Source: Thinopyrum elongatum (lineage: Eukaryota; Streptophyta; Magnoliopsida; Poales; Poaceae). Taken from it: 64,000 nt of DNA. The position numbers and the translations under genes were made by a program. The notes below the pieces were generated by a model. The model saw only the letters and a program-made list of their open reading frames with translations, was not told where the DNA came from and searched no databases. This document shows positions 1-10,027 of this stretch, one piece after another; the first letter of the stretch is position 1, and the number at the start of each line of letters is the position of its first letter. The stretch is taken from the NCBI GenBank assembly GCA_011799875.1, contig JAAAXO010000112.1, positions 1-64,000 on the forward strand. The letters are read 5' to 3'.

Positions 1-1351
1 AGTCATGCGTGGCATAATTCAACTCATGCGGCCGAAGCTGACGTGAGGCATATGAAACAACTCTTCCTTCCTGCATAAGTACTCCTCCCAGTCCTAAGCG
101 AGAAGCGTCGCAATACACTTGGAAATCCTTGCGTATATCTAGCAGAATCAGAACTGGGGCTGTAACCAAACGTTTCTTCAGTTCCTGAAAACTTGCCTCA
201 CATTCATCTGTCCATTTGAACTTAGTGTCCTTCTTCAGTAACTCCGTCATAGGCTTCGCAATCTTGGAAAAATTCTCGATAAATCTCCGATAATATCCTG
301 CAAGTCCAAGAAAACTGCGGATCTCCCCTACTGAGGTGGGTGCCAACCACTCAGTGACAGACTGAACCCTAGTGGGGTCTACTGCTATACCTTCGCCCGA
401 TATAACATGTCCAAGAAATCCAACTTCCTTCAACCAAAACTCACATTTGCTGAACTTGGCATACAACTGATGTTCCCTGAGCTTCTCGAGAACTAAACGC
501 AGATGCTCCTTGTGCTCCTCTTCATTCTTTGAGTATACCAAGATATCATCAATGAACACCACAACAAACTTATCCAAGAACTCCATGAACACCTTGTTCA
601 TCATACTCATGAAATAGGCAGGGGCATTAGTCAATCCAAATGACATAACTGTGTACTCATATAGCCCATACCGGGTGGTGAAGGCTGTCTTAGGTATATC
701 CTGTTCTCGGATCTTCAGCTGGTGATACCCTGATCTCAGATCGATCTTGGAGAACACTTTAGCTCCTTGCAACTGATCAAACAAATCATTAATCATTGGC
801 AGTGGGTACTTGTTCTTAATCGTCACTTCATTCAATGCGCGATAATCAACAACCATTCTCAAGGATCCATCCTTCTTCTCAACTAAGAGCACTGGGGCTC
901 CCCACGGTGATGAACTTCGTCGAATGTAACCTTTCTCCAATAATTCCTTGATCTGCTTCTTAATCTCCTCCAGATCATTTGCGGGCATACGGTATGGTCT
1001 CTTTGATATTGGTCCGGTGCCTGGCAACAACTCTATCAAGAATTCAATGTCTCGATCCGGCGGCATGCCTGGTAACTCCTCTGGAAATACATCTGGGTAA
1101 TCCTTCACAATAGGCACCTCCTCCTGAACAACTCCCGTGAGAGAATTTACTTGGCTCCTTCTAGGAACATGCCTAGATACATACTTGATCCTTTTTCCCT
1201 CCGGGGTGGTAAGCAAAATCGACTTACTCGCACAATCGATGCTTCCTCCATACATCGATAGCCAATCCATGCCTAGTATCACATCCAATCCTTGTGACTT
1301 CAAAACTATCAGGTCTGAGGGGAAAACATGACTTCCAATGATCAATGGCAT
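1..1351 (-). CDS. Gypsy (chromovirus-type) pol fragment: protease end, reverse transcriptase, RNase H start
   Basis: The minus-strand frame is open from the ATG at 1351 to the window edge, so the protein continues beyond the left end. Going downstream it reads the C-terminal part of an aspartic protease (ILGMDWL at about 1260), the protease-RT linker, and then a full reverse transcriptase. The RT includes the FIDDILVYS catalytic box near 533-561, [10 protein letters not shown] before it and [11 protein letters not shown] after it. RNase H begins with [10 protein letters not shown] near 95-130. RT copies element RNA into DNA in virus-like particles. No frameshift was found in my manual translation, unlike the homologous copy at 6432-7780. 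Gag and the protease active site are missing because of a deletion ending at 1347-1355. The fragment belongs to a minus-strand element whose 5' LTR is 1810-4626. Confidence 0.9.
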   Translation of the reverse strand, partial: MPLIIGSHVFPSDLIVLKSQGLDVILGMDWLSMYGGSIDCASKSILLTTPEGKRIKYVSRHVPRRSQVNSLTGVVQEEVPIVKDYPDVFPEELPGMPPDRDIEFLIELLPGTGPISKRPYRMPANDLEEIKKQIKELLEKGYIRRSSSPWGAPVLLVEKKDGSLRMVVDYRALNEVTIKNKYPLPMINDLFDQLQGAKVFSKIDLRSGYHQLKIREQDIPKTAFTTRYGLYEYTVMSFGLTNAPAYFMSMMNKVFMEFLDKFVVVFIDDILVYSKNEEEHKEHLRLVLEKLREHQLYAKFSKCEFWLKEVGFLGHVISGEGIAVDPTRVQSVTEWLAPTSVGEIRSFLGLAGYYRRFIENFSKIAKPMTELLKKDTKFKWTDECEASFQELKKRLVTAPVLILLDIRKDFQVYCDASRLGLGGVLMQEGRVVSYASRQLRPHELNYATHD

Positions 1352-1355
1352 CTGA
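1347..1355. other. Microhomology deletion scar (GGCATCTGA)
   Basis: The 9 bases GGCATCTGA occur once here. In the sister copy they occur twice, near 7777 and 8994. Body A jumps directly from sequence matching 7777 to sequence matching 9003, losing about 1.2 kb that holds gag and the start of protease. This is what repair or slippage between two short direct repeats would leave. Confidence 0.8.
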
Positions 1356-1551
1356 TGGGTTTAGAGGGAAGAGATTAGAATAGGGTAAGGTCTAGTGAGA
1401 AGGCACTACCCATATGCACATGAGACAAACACATTCATAACACACCACTCAATTCAAGCAAGAGCATACAATCGATCTAACTACCGTTACAAAAGTGCTC
1501 GGACTATTACTATTTACATGGGGAAAATACTAATGATAATATGGTGGTCAT

Positions 1552-1701
1552 CTAGAAATTTTGATCGGTGGAAGACTCCATGATGTCCGCTCCAGCTTCG
1601 TCTTCATAATCATCATCACTACTGTCGGGGTCGGAGTCGGTGTCGTCGATGATGATGTAGTCTTCATCCGGTTGTGTAAACTTGTTCCTTGAGTCCGCCA
1701 T
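1552..1701 (-). CDS. Small acidic ORF between primer site and gag remnant (49 aa, deletion derivative)
   Basis: This is a complete ATG-to-TAG frame of 49 residues. It begins MADSRNKF, continues with an acidic core IIIDDTDSDPDSSDDD and ends STDQNF. It lies between the primer-binding site and the gag deletion in body A. The same start and end flank a much longer version in body B (9197-9920). A deletion of about 580 bp, between two copies of the 7-mer GTCTTCA (plus strand), joined both ends in frame. No family is recognised. The position is that of an accessory ORF upstream of gag. It could equally be a neutral by-product of the deletion. Confidence 0.45.
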   Translation of the reverse strand: MADSRNKFTQPDEDYIIIDDTDSDPDSSDDDYEDEAGADIMESSTDQNF

Positions 1702-1793
1702 CCTAGAGAATAGAAGATGGAGAGAAGTCAGAAATGAGTAGAGAAGAGTGACCTATGGCTTTTCTTAGTGGTCGTGTCCTACAGTCAGCGTGT

Positions 1794-1805
1794 GCTCTGA
1801 TACCA
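1794..1805 (-). other. Primer-binding site, initiator tRNA-Met type (element A)
   Basis: Read on the minus strand this is TGGTATCAGAGC, the usual plant primer site complementary to initiator tRNA-Met. It is separated by four bases (GAGA) from the LTR end at 1810. It fixes the element orientation as minus and marks 1810-4626 as its 5' LTR. Confidence 0.88.
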
Positions 1806-1809
1806 TCTC

Positions 1810-4626
1810 TGTAGCGACCCGACCCGAATGGATCGAATCTCTGTGTTCAAGTGTCATCCCTGGATCGGTAATGCTGACACACACAGTACTTGAGGGATTT
1901 ATAACAGAGTGCAATCACACACTTATTACATCGAATGTCTCAAAAGAGAACTGATTACAATAAATATGGCTTAAGGCCATCTAAATAAGATAACAGCGGA
2001 AGGCTTGGAAGATAAAGTGAGTCCATCAACTCCAACGGCATAGCTGAGTGCACGACAACGACCTAGCACACCTTACTCTTCGTCTGAAAAGTCTGCAACA
2101 TGATACGTTGCAGCCCGAAACGGGTCAGCACATGGAATATGCTGGCAATATAACACAGTAGAGCAATGAACAGAATAATTGCTAATACTACATGCATATT
2201 TGGCTGGTGGAAAAGCTCTAGGGTTATACTGTTTTGCGAAAAGCCAATTTTTTTTCCTACAACAAAGGAATATATTTTATTTAACTATCATGGTGGTTGT
2301 TGAACATTGAGAAGGTAAATCCCCCTCTCAATCCCAATTAAAAGTAATCATTAATCCCAACAAATTAATTTAGAGTGATGGGATTCAATATGATGATCCA
2401 AGAACCAGATACTCAAGATGTCCATAACCGGGGACACGGCTAATCATGATTAGTTTGTACACTCTGCAGAGGTTTGTGCACTTTTCCCCACAAGACTCGA
2501 TCTCCTCCGTTGGATTTCTCGCACTACATGGTGTTTGAGAAACGGATGACCGAGACACAGTCTTTCAGAAACATTTACTCTTTACTCTGGGTAGACAGTT
2601 ACACCTACTTTCCCCTACATCTGCTAGCCTACCACTGAAAGAGGTCATGTAACATACTCAACTATGCTAGAGCCCATAATAGCTTGTGGCTGCACACGGA
2701 AGTTTCTAGCATGAATAATCTTATGATCCCTTTGAGCCTGGGTGGCGGACCGTAGGAGGATCACACGGTATATCCCCGGGATCTCCTAGGACAACACTGG
2801 TATATCCCTAGGTGCCCAAACAAGCAATCCACCCAGATGTGTATTAAAGTTGCCACCTTAAGTTGAACCATTAAAAAATCTCACATCTGTCATGGATACA
2901 CTCAAACCCAATCCACGTCTACGAGCATAGCATGGCAACATAAGCATAGCGTAGAAGTAACTCCCAAGGGTTTGTTATTAAAAAGGACAATAGGTTCTAC
3001 CTCATCATCTACTTCCCAGTACCCACAAGTTAATCACATCCTAATCATGCAATATTTGAGGGTCGAAACTAATGCATAAAAACTGGGTAACGAAGAAGTA
3101 TGATCAATGTGTTACTTGCCTTGCTGACGATCTGCAAATCCTAGGGACTCGTAGTAGCACGCTTCGCACTCCGGGAATTCTATCGCAAACAAACAATAGC
3201 ATACATAAGCAATCAAGCGAAGATGCACGGGTAAAATCCAAATGAGAAAACCTAACCAGAAAGTTCAACTGAAGAACTCCGGTTTGCAAAAAGAATCAAA
3301 TCAAACGGAGCAACGAAACTCAAACTGCGAAAGAAACAAGCTTCGATTACTAATCTGGACTAAAGTCAAATTTTACAGTAGCAAAACTTGTTTAAGTTGG
3401 TTAAACAGAAAGAGGGCTTCGAGACGAAGATCTAGGCGCTTGAATCGCCTGATTCCGACAAACGAGCGAAAAGTTATACTAAAACGAAAATCGGATCAGA
3501 AATCGCGATCGAAAATAATCGCGGAAAATCCGAGAAAAAGAAAAACTAACGAACAGGCTAACGAACGAACGTTCGCTGTCTGCGGTTAAACGGTGAAAAC
3601 CGTTCGTTAAAACAAACGTACGGACGAACGTCCGCTAAATAACTAAACCGACGGAAAACCGATCTAAAAAGAATAAACCGGAATTTAAAAAAAACCGAAT
3701 CTAGATCTAGGGTTTACCAAAAAAACCGAACGGTTAACCGGAAAAAATCCGAGCGTCGGATCCGGCGAGCAGCGGCTCCGGCGAGGCGAGGCCGCAGCGG
3801 CGGCGGGGTGCGGCAGGCGACGGCGACGGGGCGGGGCGCGTGCGGTGCAGCGGCGCGGCGAGGTGGAGTGCGGCGGGCGTGCGCTTCAGCGGCGCGGGGA
3901 GCGCGGACGTCGGACGGCCGCTGCTGTGGCGCTGCGGCGGCTGCTGGTGTGCGTGCGGCGGGGGTGGGTCGAGGCGGCGGGGCGGGCGGCATATAAAAGG
4001 GGGGGGGCGACTTGGCGAGGGGGCGCGAGGCGCGCGTCCCGGACTCCGGCGGAGTCCGTTGGCACGGGGCGCGCGCGAGCGGATGGCGGCGGCGTTGCCG
4101 GCCGGTGGGCTCGGCCCAGTTCGGTCCGGCGGCTTTTTTTTTAAATAATTCCGCGCAGAAAAACAAATAAAAGAAATACTAAACGGACTCCAAAATTCCC
4201 GAAATAAATTTCCCCGTCCTCTAAAAATCTCCCGGACAAGGTAAACATTTATTTGGGACTCTAATGCAATTTTGAAAAATGCATATTTTTTTCTAAATTC
4301 AAATAAAATTGCAATAAAAATCCAAATAAAATATTATTTGATTTTAATATTTTTCCTCCAATATTCCATTTATTTGGAGAAGTCATATTATCTCCTCTCA
4401 TATATTTTTAATATGAAATATTTTCGGAGAGAAAAATAATTAAACCAAATTGATCCCTTTTCAATATTTGAGAAAATTCAAATATGAAAACGGTGAATCC
4501 CCAACTCTCTCGTGGGTCCTTGAGTTGCTTAGAATTTTCAGGATCGCAAAACGAAATGCAATAAAATATGATATGCAGTGAATGACTCTGTATAAACATT
4601 CCAAATTAAAAATTTGGGATGTTACA
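1810..4626 (-). repeat. Gypsy LTR A (2.8 kb), shared by two bodies
   Basis: On the minus strand the LTR runs from TGTAACATCCC to TCGCTACA, with TG/CA ends. It is matched almost base for base, apart from small indels, by 10028-12836. It has a primer site on its left and a polypurine tract with pol end on its right. It therefore serves as 5' LTR of body A and 3' LTR of body B. Inside are an AT-rich segment (4150-4600), a very GC-rich core (about 3770-4130) and a stretch rich in AACGTTCG-like palindromes (3560-3640). The ORFs in the GC core on both strands are low-complexity Arg/Pro/Gly/Ala and are not called as genes. Confidence 0.9.
3991..4000 (+). promoter_or_regulatory. TATA-like box in the GC-rich core of LTR A
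   Basis: ATATAAAAGG stands alone in a region of more than 300 bp of nearly pure G+C. It is conserved as ATATAAAGG at 12189-12197 in LTR B. As a canonical TATA box it reads on the plus strand, antisense to the element. The complement (CCTTTTATAT) could be a weaker sense TATA. Whether it fires in either direction cannot be judged from sequence alone. Confidence 0.35.
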
Positions 4627-4800
4627 AACTACCCCCGTAAGATGAATCTCGCCCTCGAGATTCGGGTTGGCTAGAAAATAGGTGTGGGTGGTCCTTCCGG
4701 AGGTCTTCTTCGCGCTCCCAGGTGGCTTCATCTTCGGTATGGTGACTCCACTGAACTTTGCAAACTTGATAACTTTGTTGCGTGTAACTCGGCGCAAACT
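4622..4800 (-). pseudogene. Chromodomain end of Gypsy pol
   Basis: On the minus strand the frame reads VQWSHHTEDEATWE then EDLRKDHPHLF, the typical chromodomain tail of plant chromovirus integrases. It runs on through the polypurine tract. The stop codon TAA is formed by LTR bases at 4624-4622. A one-base frame change separates it from the VTRNKVIKF segment just upstream. In the family the chromodomain targets integration to particular chromatin. Confidence 0.75.
4627..4638 (-). other. Polypurine tract of body B
   Basis: On the minus strand ACGGGGGTAGTT directly precedes the LTR start TGTAACATCC. The purine run primes plus-strand DNA synthesis in LTR elements. Here it also lies inside the pol reading frame, whose TAA stop falls at LTR bases 3-5. 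Confidence 0.7.
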
Positions 4801-4899
4801 CGAGAATCTGACGGGTTCTCCTCGTAGGTTAGATCACTATCCAATTGAATTGCTTTAGGGGCACTGTATCTCTTAGAGAAATATCAGCCATCTCCGCAT

Positions 4900-6135
4900 G
4901 ACACTTCTTCAACTGGGAAACGTGAAACACATCATGAACTCCTGACAGTCCTGCCGGGCAAATTCCAACTGTAGGCAACTTCACCCATACGTTCCAATAC
5001 TCGGTATGGTCCTACAAACCTCGGGGTCTAACTTTCCTTTAACTCCAAAACGTTTCACACTCTCGTAAGGGTGATACTCGTGTAATGCTCTGTCTCCGAC
5101 TTCATAGGTTACCTCCTTGCGTTTTGGGTCGGCATAACTCTTCTGTCTGGACTGGGCTACTTCAGTCTATCTCGAATCAGCTTAACCTTCTCTTCGGATT
5201 CCTTAATCAAATCCGGTCCAAACAACTGACGGTCTCCAACTTCATCCCACATCAACGGTGTTCTGCCCTCCTTCCATACAAAGCCTCGAAAGTGCCATCT
5301 TCAAACTGGCTTGGTAGCTGTTGTTGTATGAGAACTACCTGAGGGCAAATTGTCATCCCAACTAGATCCATAATCTAGCGCACAAGCTCTTAACATGTCC
5401 TCAGAATCTGATTGACTCTCTCGTCTCACGTCTGTCACTGTCTGCGGATGTAAAAGCTTGTACTAAACTCTAGCCTGGTTCCCAATGTCTGGTGTAGTTG
5501 GCGCCAAAACTTTGAAGTAAACTGTTCCTCTATCTGATACGATGGTCCTCGGAACTCCGTGCAGACATACGATCCTGGTCATATATCTTGGCCAACTCGC
5601 ACTCGTATATGTGGTTTCACTGGATAAAGTGAGCTACTTTGGTCAACCGATCCACTACTACCCAGATAGAATCGTATCCTGATCGGGTCCTGGTAATCCG
5701 GTGATGAAATCCTGCCAAGCTTATCCCACTTCCATTCGGGTTATTGGCATAGGCTGTAGCAATCTGCGGGCTTCTGATGCTTGCCTTCACTCTTGAACAT
5801 ACATCACATACGGCTACATACTCAGCAATATCCCTCTTCTACCGTCCACCGAAACGCATTTTAAATCCAAATACATCTTGGTGTTTCCGGGGTGTATCGA
5901 GTATGGCGAGTCATGAGCCTCTGTAGTATCAACTTCTGATCTCGGCATTATTGGGTCGTCTTACACACGGTCCTCAAACCATAAGGTGTCGTGCTCATCT
6001 GCACGAAAACCTTTGGCTTTTCCTTTGCGCATTCTATCCTTTATCTCGGCAATTTCTTTGTCATCTTTCTGAGCTTCTCGAATCCTTTCCATAATGTTGA
6101 CTGAACTTCCATAACTGCGACAAAACCTCTAGGGA
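4900..6135 (-). pseudogene. Gypsy integrase, frameshifted (body B)
   Basis: The catalytic core is recognisable on the minus strand. SIWVVVDRLTKVAHF lies around 5640-5690, and CLHGVPRTIVSDRG follows at about 5530-5580, carrying the first two acidic residues of the DDE triad. Frame changes break it repeatedly. It would catalyse insertion of element cDNA. It sits in normal Gypsy order between RNase H and the chromodomain. Confidence 0.7.
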
Positions 6136-6640
6136 CTATCCCCAAACGAAACTCCTGAGATCTTCGGATAACCCCTTTGGTAAACCTCCGCTTTTTGAGG
6201 GTATGGACATAACTCTCTTCCGGCTCAAAGCGTCTGCTACGACATTGGCTTTTCCTGGATGATAATGCAACTTCATATACAAATCCTTTATAAGTTCCAA
6301 CCATCTCCTCTGCCTGAGGTTCAGCTCCTTCTGAGTGAAAATATACTTCAAGCTCTTGTGATCCATGTACACATCACAACGATTCCCAATAAGAAAATGT
6401 CTCCAAGTCTTAAGTGCATGAACTACAGCTGCTAACTCAAGTCATGCGTGGCATAATTCAACTCATGCGGCCGAAGCTGAGTGAGGCATATGAAACAACT
6501 CTTCCTTCCTGCATAAGTACTCCTCCCAGTCCTAAGCGAGAAGCGTCGCAATACACTTGGAAATCCTTGCGTATATCTGGGAATCAGAATCAGAACTGGG
6601 CTGTAACCAAACGTTTCTTCAGTCCTGAAAACTTGCCTCA
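6136..6640 (-). pseudogene. Gypsy RNase H (body B)
   Basis: The segment ending at 6136 reads [19 protein letters not shown] followed by [13 protein letters not shown], the C-terminal half of Gypsy RNase H. The YCDASR-like start lies near 6530-6560 in another frame. The part from 6439 upward duplicates the left edge of the window. RNase H degrades the RNA template during reverse transcription. Indels break the frame. Confidence 0.75.
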
Positions 6641-7465
6641 CTTCATCTGTCCATTTGAACTTAGTGTCCTTCTTCTTCAGTAACTCCGTCATAGGTCTTC
6701 GCAATCTTGGAAAAATTCTCGATAAATCTCCGTAATATCCTGCAAGTCCAAGAAAACTGCGGATTTCCCCTACTGAGGTGGGTGCCAACCACTCAGTGAC
6801 AGACTGAACCTAGTGGGGGTCTACTTGCTAACCTTCGCCCGATATAACATGTCCAAGAAATCCAACTTCCTTCAACCAAAACTACATTTGCTGAACTGGC
6901 ATACAACTGATGTTCCCTGAGCTTCTCGAGAACTAAACGCAGATGCTCCTTTGCTCCTCTTCATTTCTTTGAGTATACCACAAGATATCATCATGAACAC
7001 CACCACACAAACTTATCCAAGAAACTCCATGAACACCTTGTCATCATACTCTGAAATAGGCAGGGGCATTAGTCAATCCAAATGACATAACTGTGTACTC
7101 ATATAGCCATACCGGTGGTGAAGGACGTCTTGGTATATCCTGTCTCAGATCTTCAGCTGGTGATACCCTGATCTCAGATCATCTTGGAGAACACTTTTAC
7201 CCTGCAACGATCAAACAAATCATTAATCATGGCAGGGGTACTTGTTTCTTAATCGTCACTTCATCAATGCGCCGATAAACAACAACCATTCTCAAGGATC
7301 CATCCTCTTCTCAACTAAGAGCACTGGGGCTCCCCACGGTGATAACTGTCGTCGAATGTAACCTTTCTCCAATATTCCTGATCTGCTTCTTATCTCCTCC
7401 AGATCATTTGCGGGCATCCGGTATGGTCTCTTTGATATTGGTCCGGTGCCTGGCAAACAACTCAT
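6600..7465 (-). pseudogene. Gypsy reverse transcriptase, frameshifted (body B)
   Basis: This is homologous throughout to the intact RT at 130-1000. [15 protein letters not shown] is readable near 6740-6780. The catalytic FIDD region near 6970-7000 carries an extra two bases and a missing base compared with 530-560. The same span in the left copy is fully open, so the damage is specific to this copy. Confidence 0.8.
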
Positions 7466-7985
7466 CAGAATTCAATGTCGCGTCCGGCGGCATGCCTGGT
7501 AACTACCTCCTCTGGAAATACATCCGGGTAATCTTTCACAATAGGCACCTCCTCCTGAACAACTCCCGTGAGAGAATTTACTTGGCTTCTTCTAGGCACA
7601 TGCCTAGATACATACTTGATCCTTTTTCCCTCCGGGGTGGTAAGCGAAATACGACTTACTCGCACATCGTGCTTCCTCCATACATCGATAAGCCAATCCA
7701 TGCCTAGTATCACATCCAATCCTTGTGACTTCAAAACTATTCAGGTCTGAGGGGAAAATGACTTCCAATGATCAATGGCATCTGAAAACATCCTTGTCTT
7801 GCCATATACTCCGACGCACCGGGTGATCTTACTAACATGGGTGTCCTAAGTACCTTAGTGGGCAACTTATACTTATCCACGAATCCCCTTGATATTAGAA
7901 TGCGATGCACCAGTATCGAAAAGAACAATTGCAGTAAAAGACTTAACCAAAAACTTACCGATAACTGCATCAGGCTGCTCCTCAA
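7465..7985 (-). pseudogene. Gypsy aspartic protease and linker (body B)
   Basis: Minus-strand frames give [21 protein letters not shown] and, downstream, [21 protein letters not shown], both also seen in the clean copy (1080-1300). The upstream part, near 7790-7980, reads ISRGFVDKYKLPTK and MPLIIGSH. This portion is absent from body A because of its deletion. Protease matures Gag and Pol. Several frame changes are present. Confidence 0.7.
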
Positions 7986-9085
7986 CCATCCTCCACGTTC
8001 ACGTGGTTCACTTGTCCTCGGTTGAATGGATTGGGCTTCTTCCCAGCGCTTCCATTACCATTGCCATTCTCAATTCTGGACATTCGTTGGCATAATGTCC
8101 AGCCTCCGCACTTGAAACAGGTAACGTGGCTTGATCCTTCTTGGCAGTTGCTGGGTTGAGCGGTTCTGATTACTGCCTGCTCCATGTCCATTTCCATTCT
8201 TGTGGCCATTATGGTTGTGTGAACTTCCTCCATTGTGGTATGACCTCCATGTTATGAAACAACCCTCCCGAGTTCGGGGTGAACCGGGCTTCTGTGAGCT
8301 CCTGAGTTGAACTTCCCTTGTCCATACTTCCTCTTGCGGCTATCAATCTGCTGCTGCTTCCCTTCAATTAAGAGTTTTGTCTACCACTCCTGTAGTGTTG
8401 AATGTTGCCACCATCAACTGCATACTCAGTCATCATTCAACCCTTCCATGAACTTCTCCGTGCTCGCGGCGTCAGTGCCACTCATCCGGGCATAGCGAGC
8501 TAATTTACTGAACTCATCCACGTACTGCCCACGGTACGGTTTCCCTGGCGTAAGTTGCAAAACTCATGCTTCTTCATGCTCATACGCCTGCTGAGACATG
8601 TGCCGTGCGGAAAGCTTGCTGAAAACTGATCCCAAGTGACATTGGCATATAGGGAATGTGGCTGTGTAATTCTCCCACCATGAGGCGGCGGGTCCATCCA
8701 ATTGATGTGCGGCAAAACGCACCTTTCTCAGCGTCTGTGCATCCTGCGGTGGTCAACTCCCTTCCAATCCTGCGTAGCCAGTCATCCGCAACTATTGGCT
8801 CGGTGCTACTGGAAAACACCGGCGGCTGCAACTCAGAAAACGTCTAAGTTGTCAACTGGTGGTGGTGGCGGTGGGTTGTTGTTGTTGTTGTTGTTGTTGC
8901 CTTGGTTCGAAACTAGTAGCTGCATCAGGGTATTCGCGTTGAATCAACTGAGTGAGCTCCGGTGGGAAACACAAATCCGGTGTCGCGTCTCGGAGGCATC
9001 TGATGGGTTTAGAAGGGAAGAGATTAGTAGTAAGGTCTAGTGAGAAAGCACTACCCATAGCACATGAGACAAACACATTCATAAC
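7985..9085 (-). pseudogene. Gypsy gag with zinc knuckle, frameshifted (body B)
   Basis: On the minus strand the N-terminal part shows PPELTQLIQREYPDAATSF followed by a glutamine run encoded at 8876-8900. The capsid part shows TEPIVADDWLRRIGREL (about 8770-8820). A CCHC knuckle near 8064-8125 reads CFKCGG, then, after a one-base frame change, GHYANEC. Gag forms the particle and binds RNA. Body A lacks this block entirely. Confidence 0.75.
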
Positions 9086-9196
9086 ACACCACTCAATTCA
9101 AGCAAGAGCATACAATCTATCTAACTACCGTTACAAAAGTGCTCGGACTATTACTATTTACATGGGGGAAAATGCTAAGGATAATATGGTGGTCAT

Positions 9197-9920
9197 CTAG
9201 AAATTTTGATCGGTGGAAGACTCATGATATCCGCTCCAGTCGTCTTCATAATCATCATCACTACTGTCGGGGTCGGAGTCGGTGTCGTCGATGATGATGT
9301 AGTCTTCAGATCGAATTTCCTCAGGTTCGTCGTCTTCTCTCCGGGCGCGGGGTCTCCCCATGAATACTCCTAGTTTCCTTGTCAGGTCGTCATTCTTCTC
9401 CACTAGTATTGCGATTTCCTCCTCGTATCCATCGCGTGTAGACTTGAGTTCCTCTTCTAGTCCATGTTCCGGTCATCACCTTCTTCAAATCTATCATGCT
9501 TGCACACATCTGGTTCTCCGTCGACGAATGTGCTGGTTTAACTCCTGGATGAAAGCTGCATGGACCTGTCTCCGGGTGCTGATCATCTCCCATTGCTATC
9601 TCGGCGCCCACATAACTGGTTGATCGGTGTCCTTAAGATCTGTGATACACTTCGCGATGCGTCCATGGCGATGTGGGCTCCATGCTCTTCCTAGACTCCA
9701 GGTGGTGCATCAAAGGAAAACTATGGGCTCGTAACTGGCGTGTATGTCCTTCCTGGAATTTGAACTCGAATCATCCAACGCTCCTCTTTCTGGTACAGTG
9801 GCGTATGTGAGGTCCCGGTGAAGATTGGTATTCCGATGTTCAGGTACCTAGTGACTTCTCAAGGGTCGTCCAAAAGGTGTGTCTTCATCCGGTGTGTAAA
9901 CTTGTTCTTGAGTCTGCCAT
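9197..9920 (-). pseudogene. Accessory ORF upstream of gag, acidic C-terminus (body B)
   Basis: Between the primer site and gag, two overlapping minus-strand frames (9390-9611 and 9197-9403) and the ATG at 9920 mark what seems to be one ORF of about 240 codons broken by indels. The readable end is EDYIIIDDTDSDPDSSDDD and stops with STDQNF. Body A retains only the first 15 or so codons and this acidic end. No domain is recognised. Some plant Gypsy elements carry extra ORFs in this place, but I cannot assign a function. Confidence 0.5.
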
Positions 9921-10011
9921 CCTAGAGAATAGAAGATGGAGAGAAGTCAGAAATGAGTAGAGAAGAGTGTCCTATGGTTTTCTTAGTGGTCGTGTCCTAC
10001 AATCAGCGTGT

Positions 10012-10023
10012 GCTCTGATACCA
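10012..10023 (-). other. Primer-binding site, initiator tRNA-Met type (element B)
   Basis: TGGTATCAGAGC on the minus strand, four bases inside the end of LTR B, with the same layout as 1794-1805. Confidence 0.88.
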
Positions 10024-10027
10024 TCTC

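Larger units (their letters stand above)
4622..10023 (-). mobile_element. Gypsy chromovirus internal region, copy B
   Basis: This is a complete-order but broken internal region between LTR A (acting as 3' LTR) and LTR B (5' LTR). Going left from the primer site at 10012-10023 it reads: accessory ORF, gag, protease, RT, RNase H, integrase, chromodomain and polypurine tract. Every domain is interrupted by one- or two-base insertions and deletions relative to the clean copy at 1-1809, so no long ORF survives. Indels are scattered evenly over coding and LTR sequence. That pattern fits uncorrected long-read sequence better than natural decay. Confidence 0.88.

Noticed and set aside
1137..1331. Plus-strand ORF repeated at 7568-7750
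   Set aside because: It is the antisense shadow of the Gypsy protease frame, duplicated because the element is duplicated.
1640..1700. The 580-bp difference between bodies A and B read as a spliced intron
   Set aside because: The borders lack GT/AG on the element strand and show a 7-bp direct repeat instead, so deletion is the simpler account.
3714..4166. Minus-strand 150-codon ORF and plus-strand overlaps in LTR A
   Set aside because: Composition follows the GC core. The corresponding frames in LTR B differ by indels and give different proteins.
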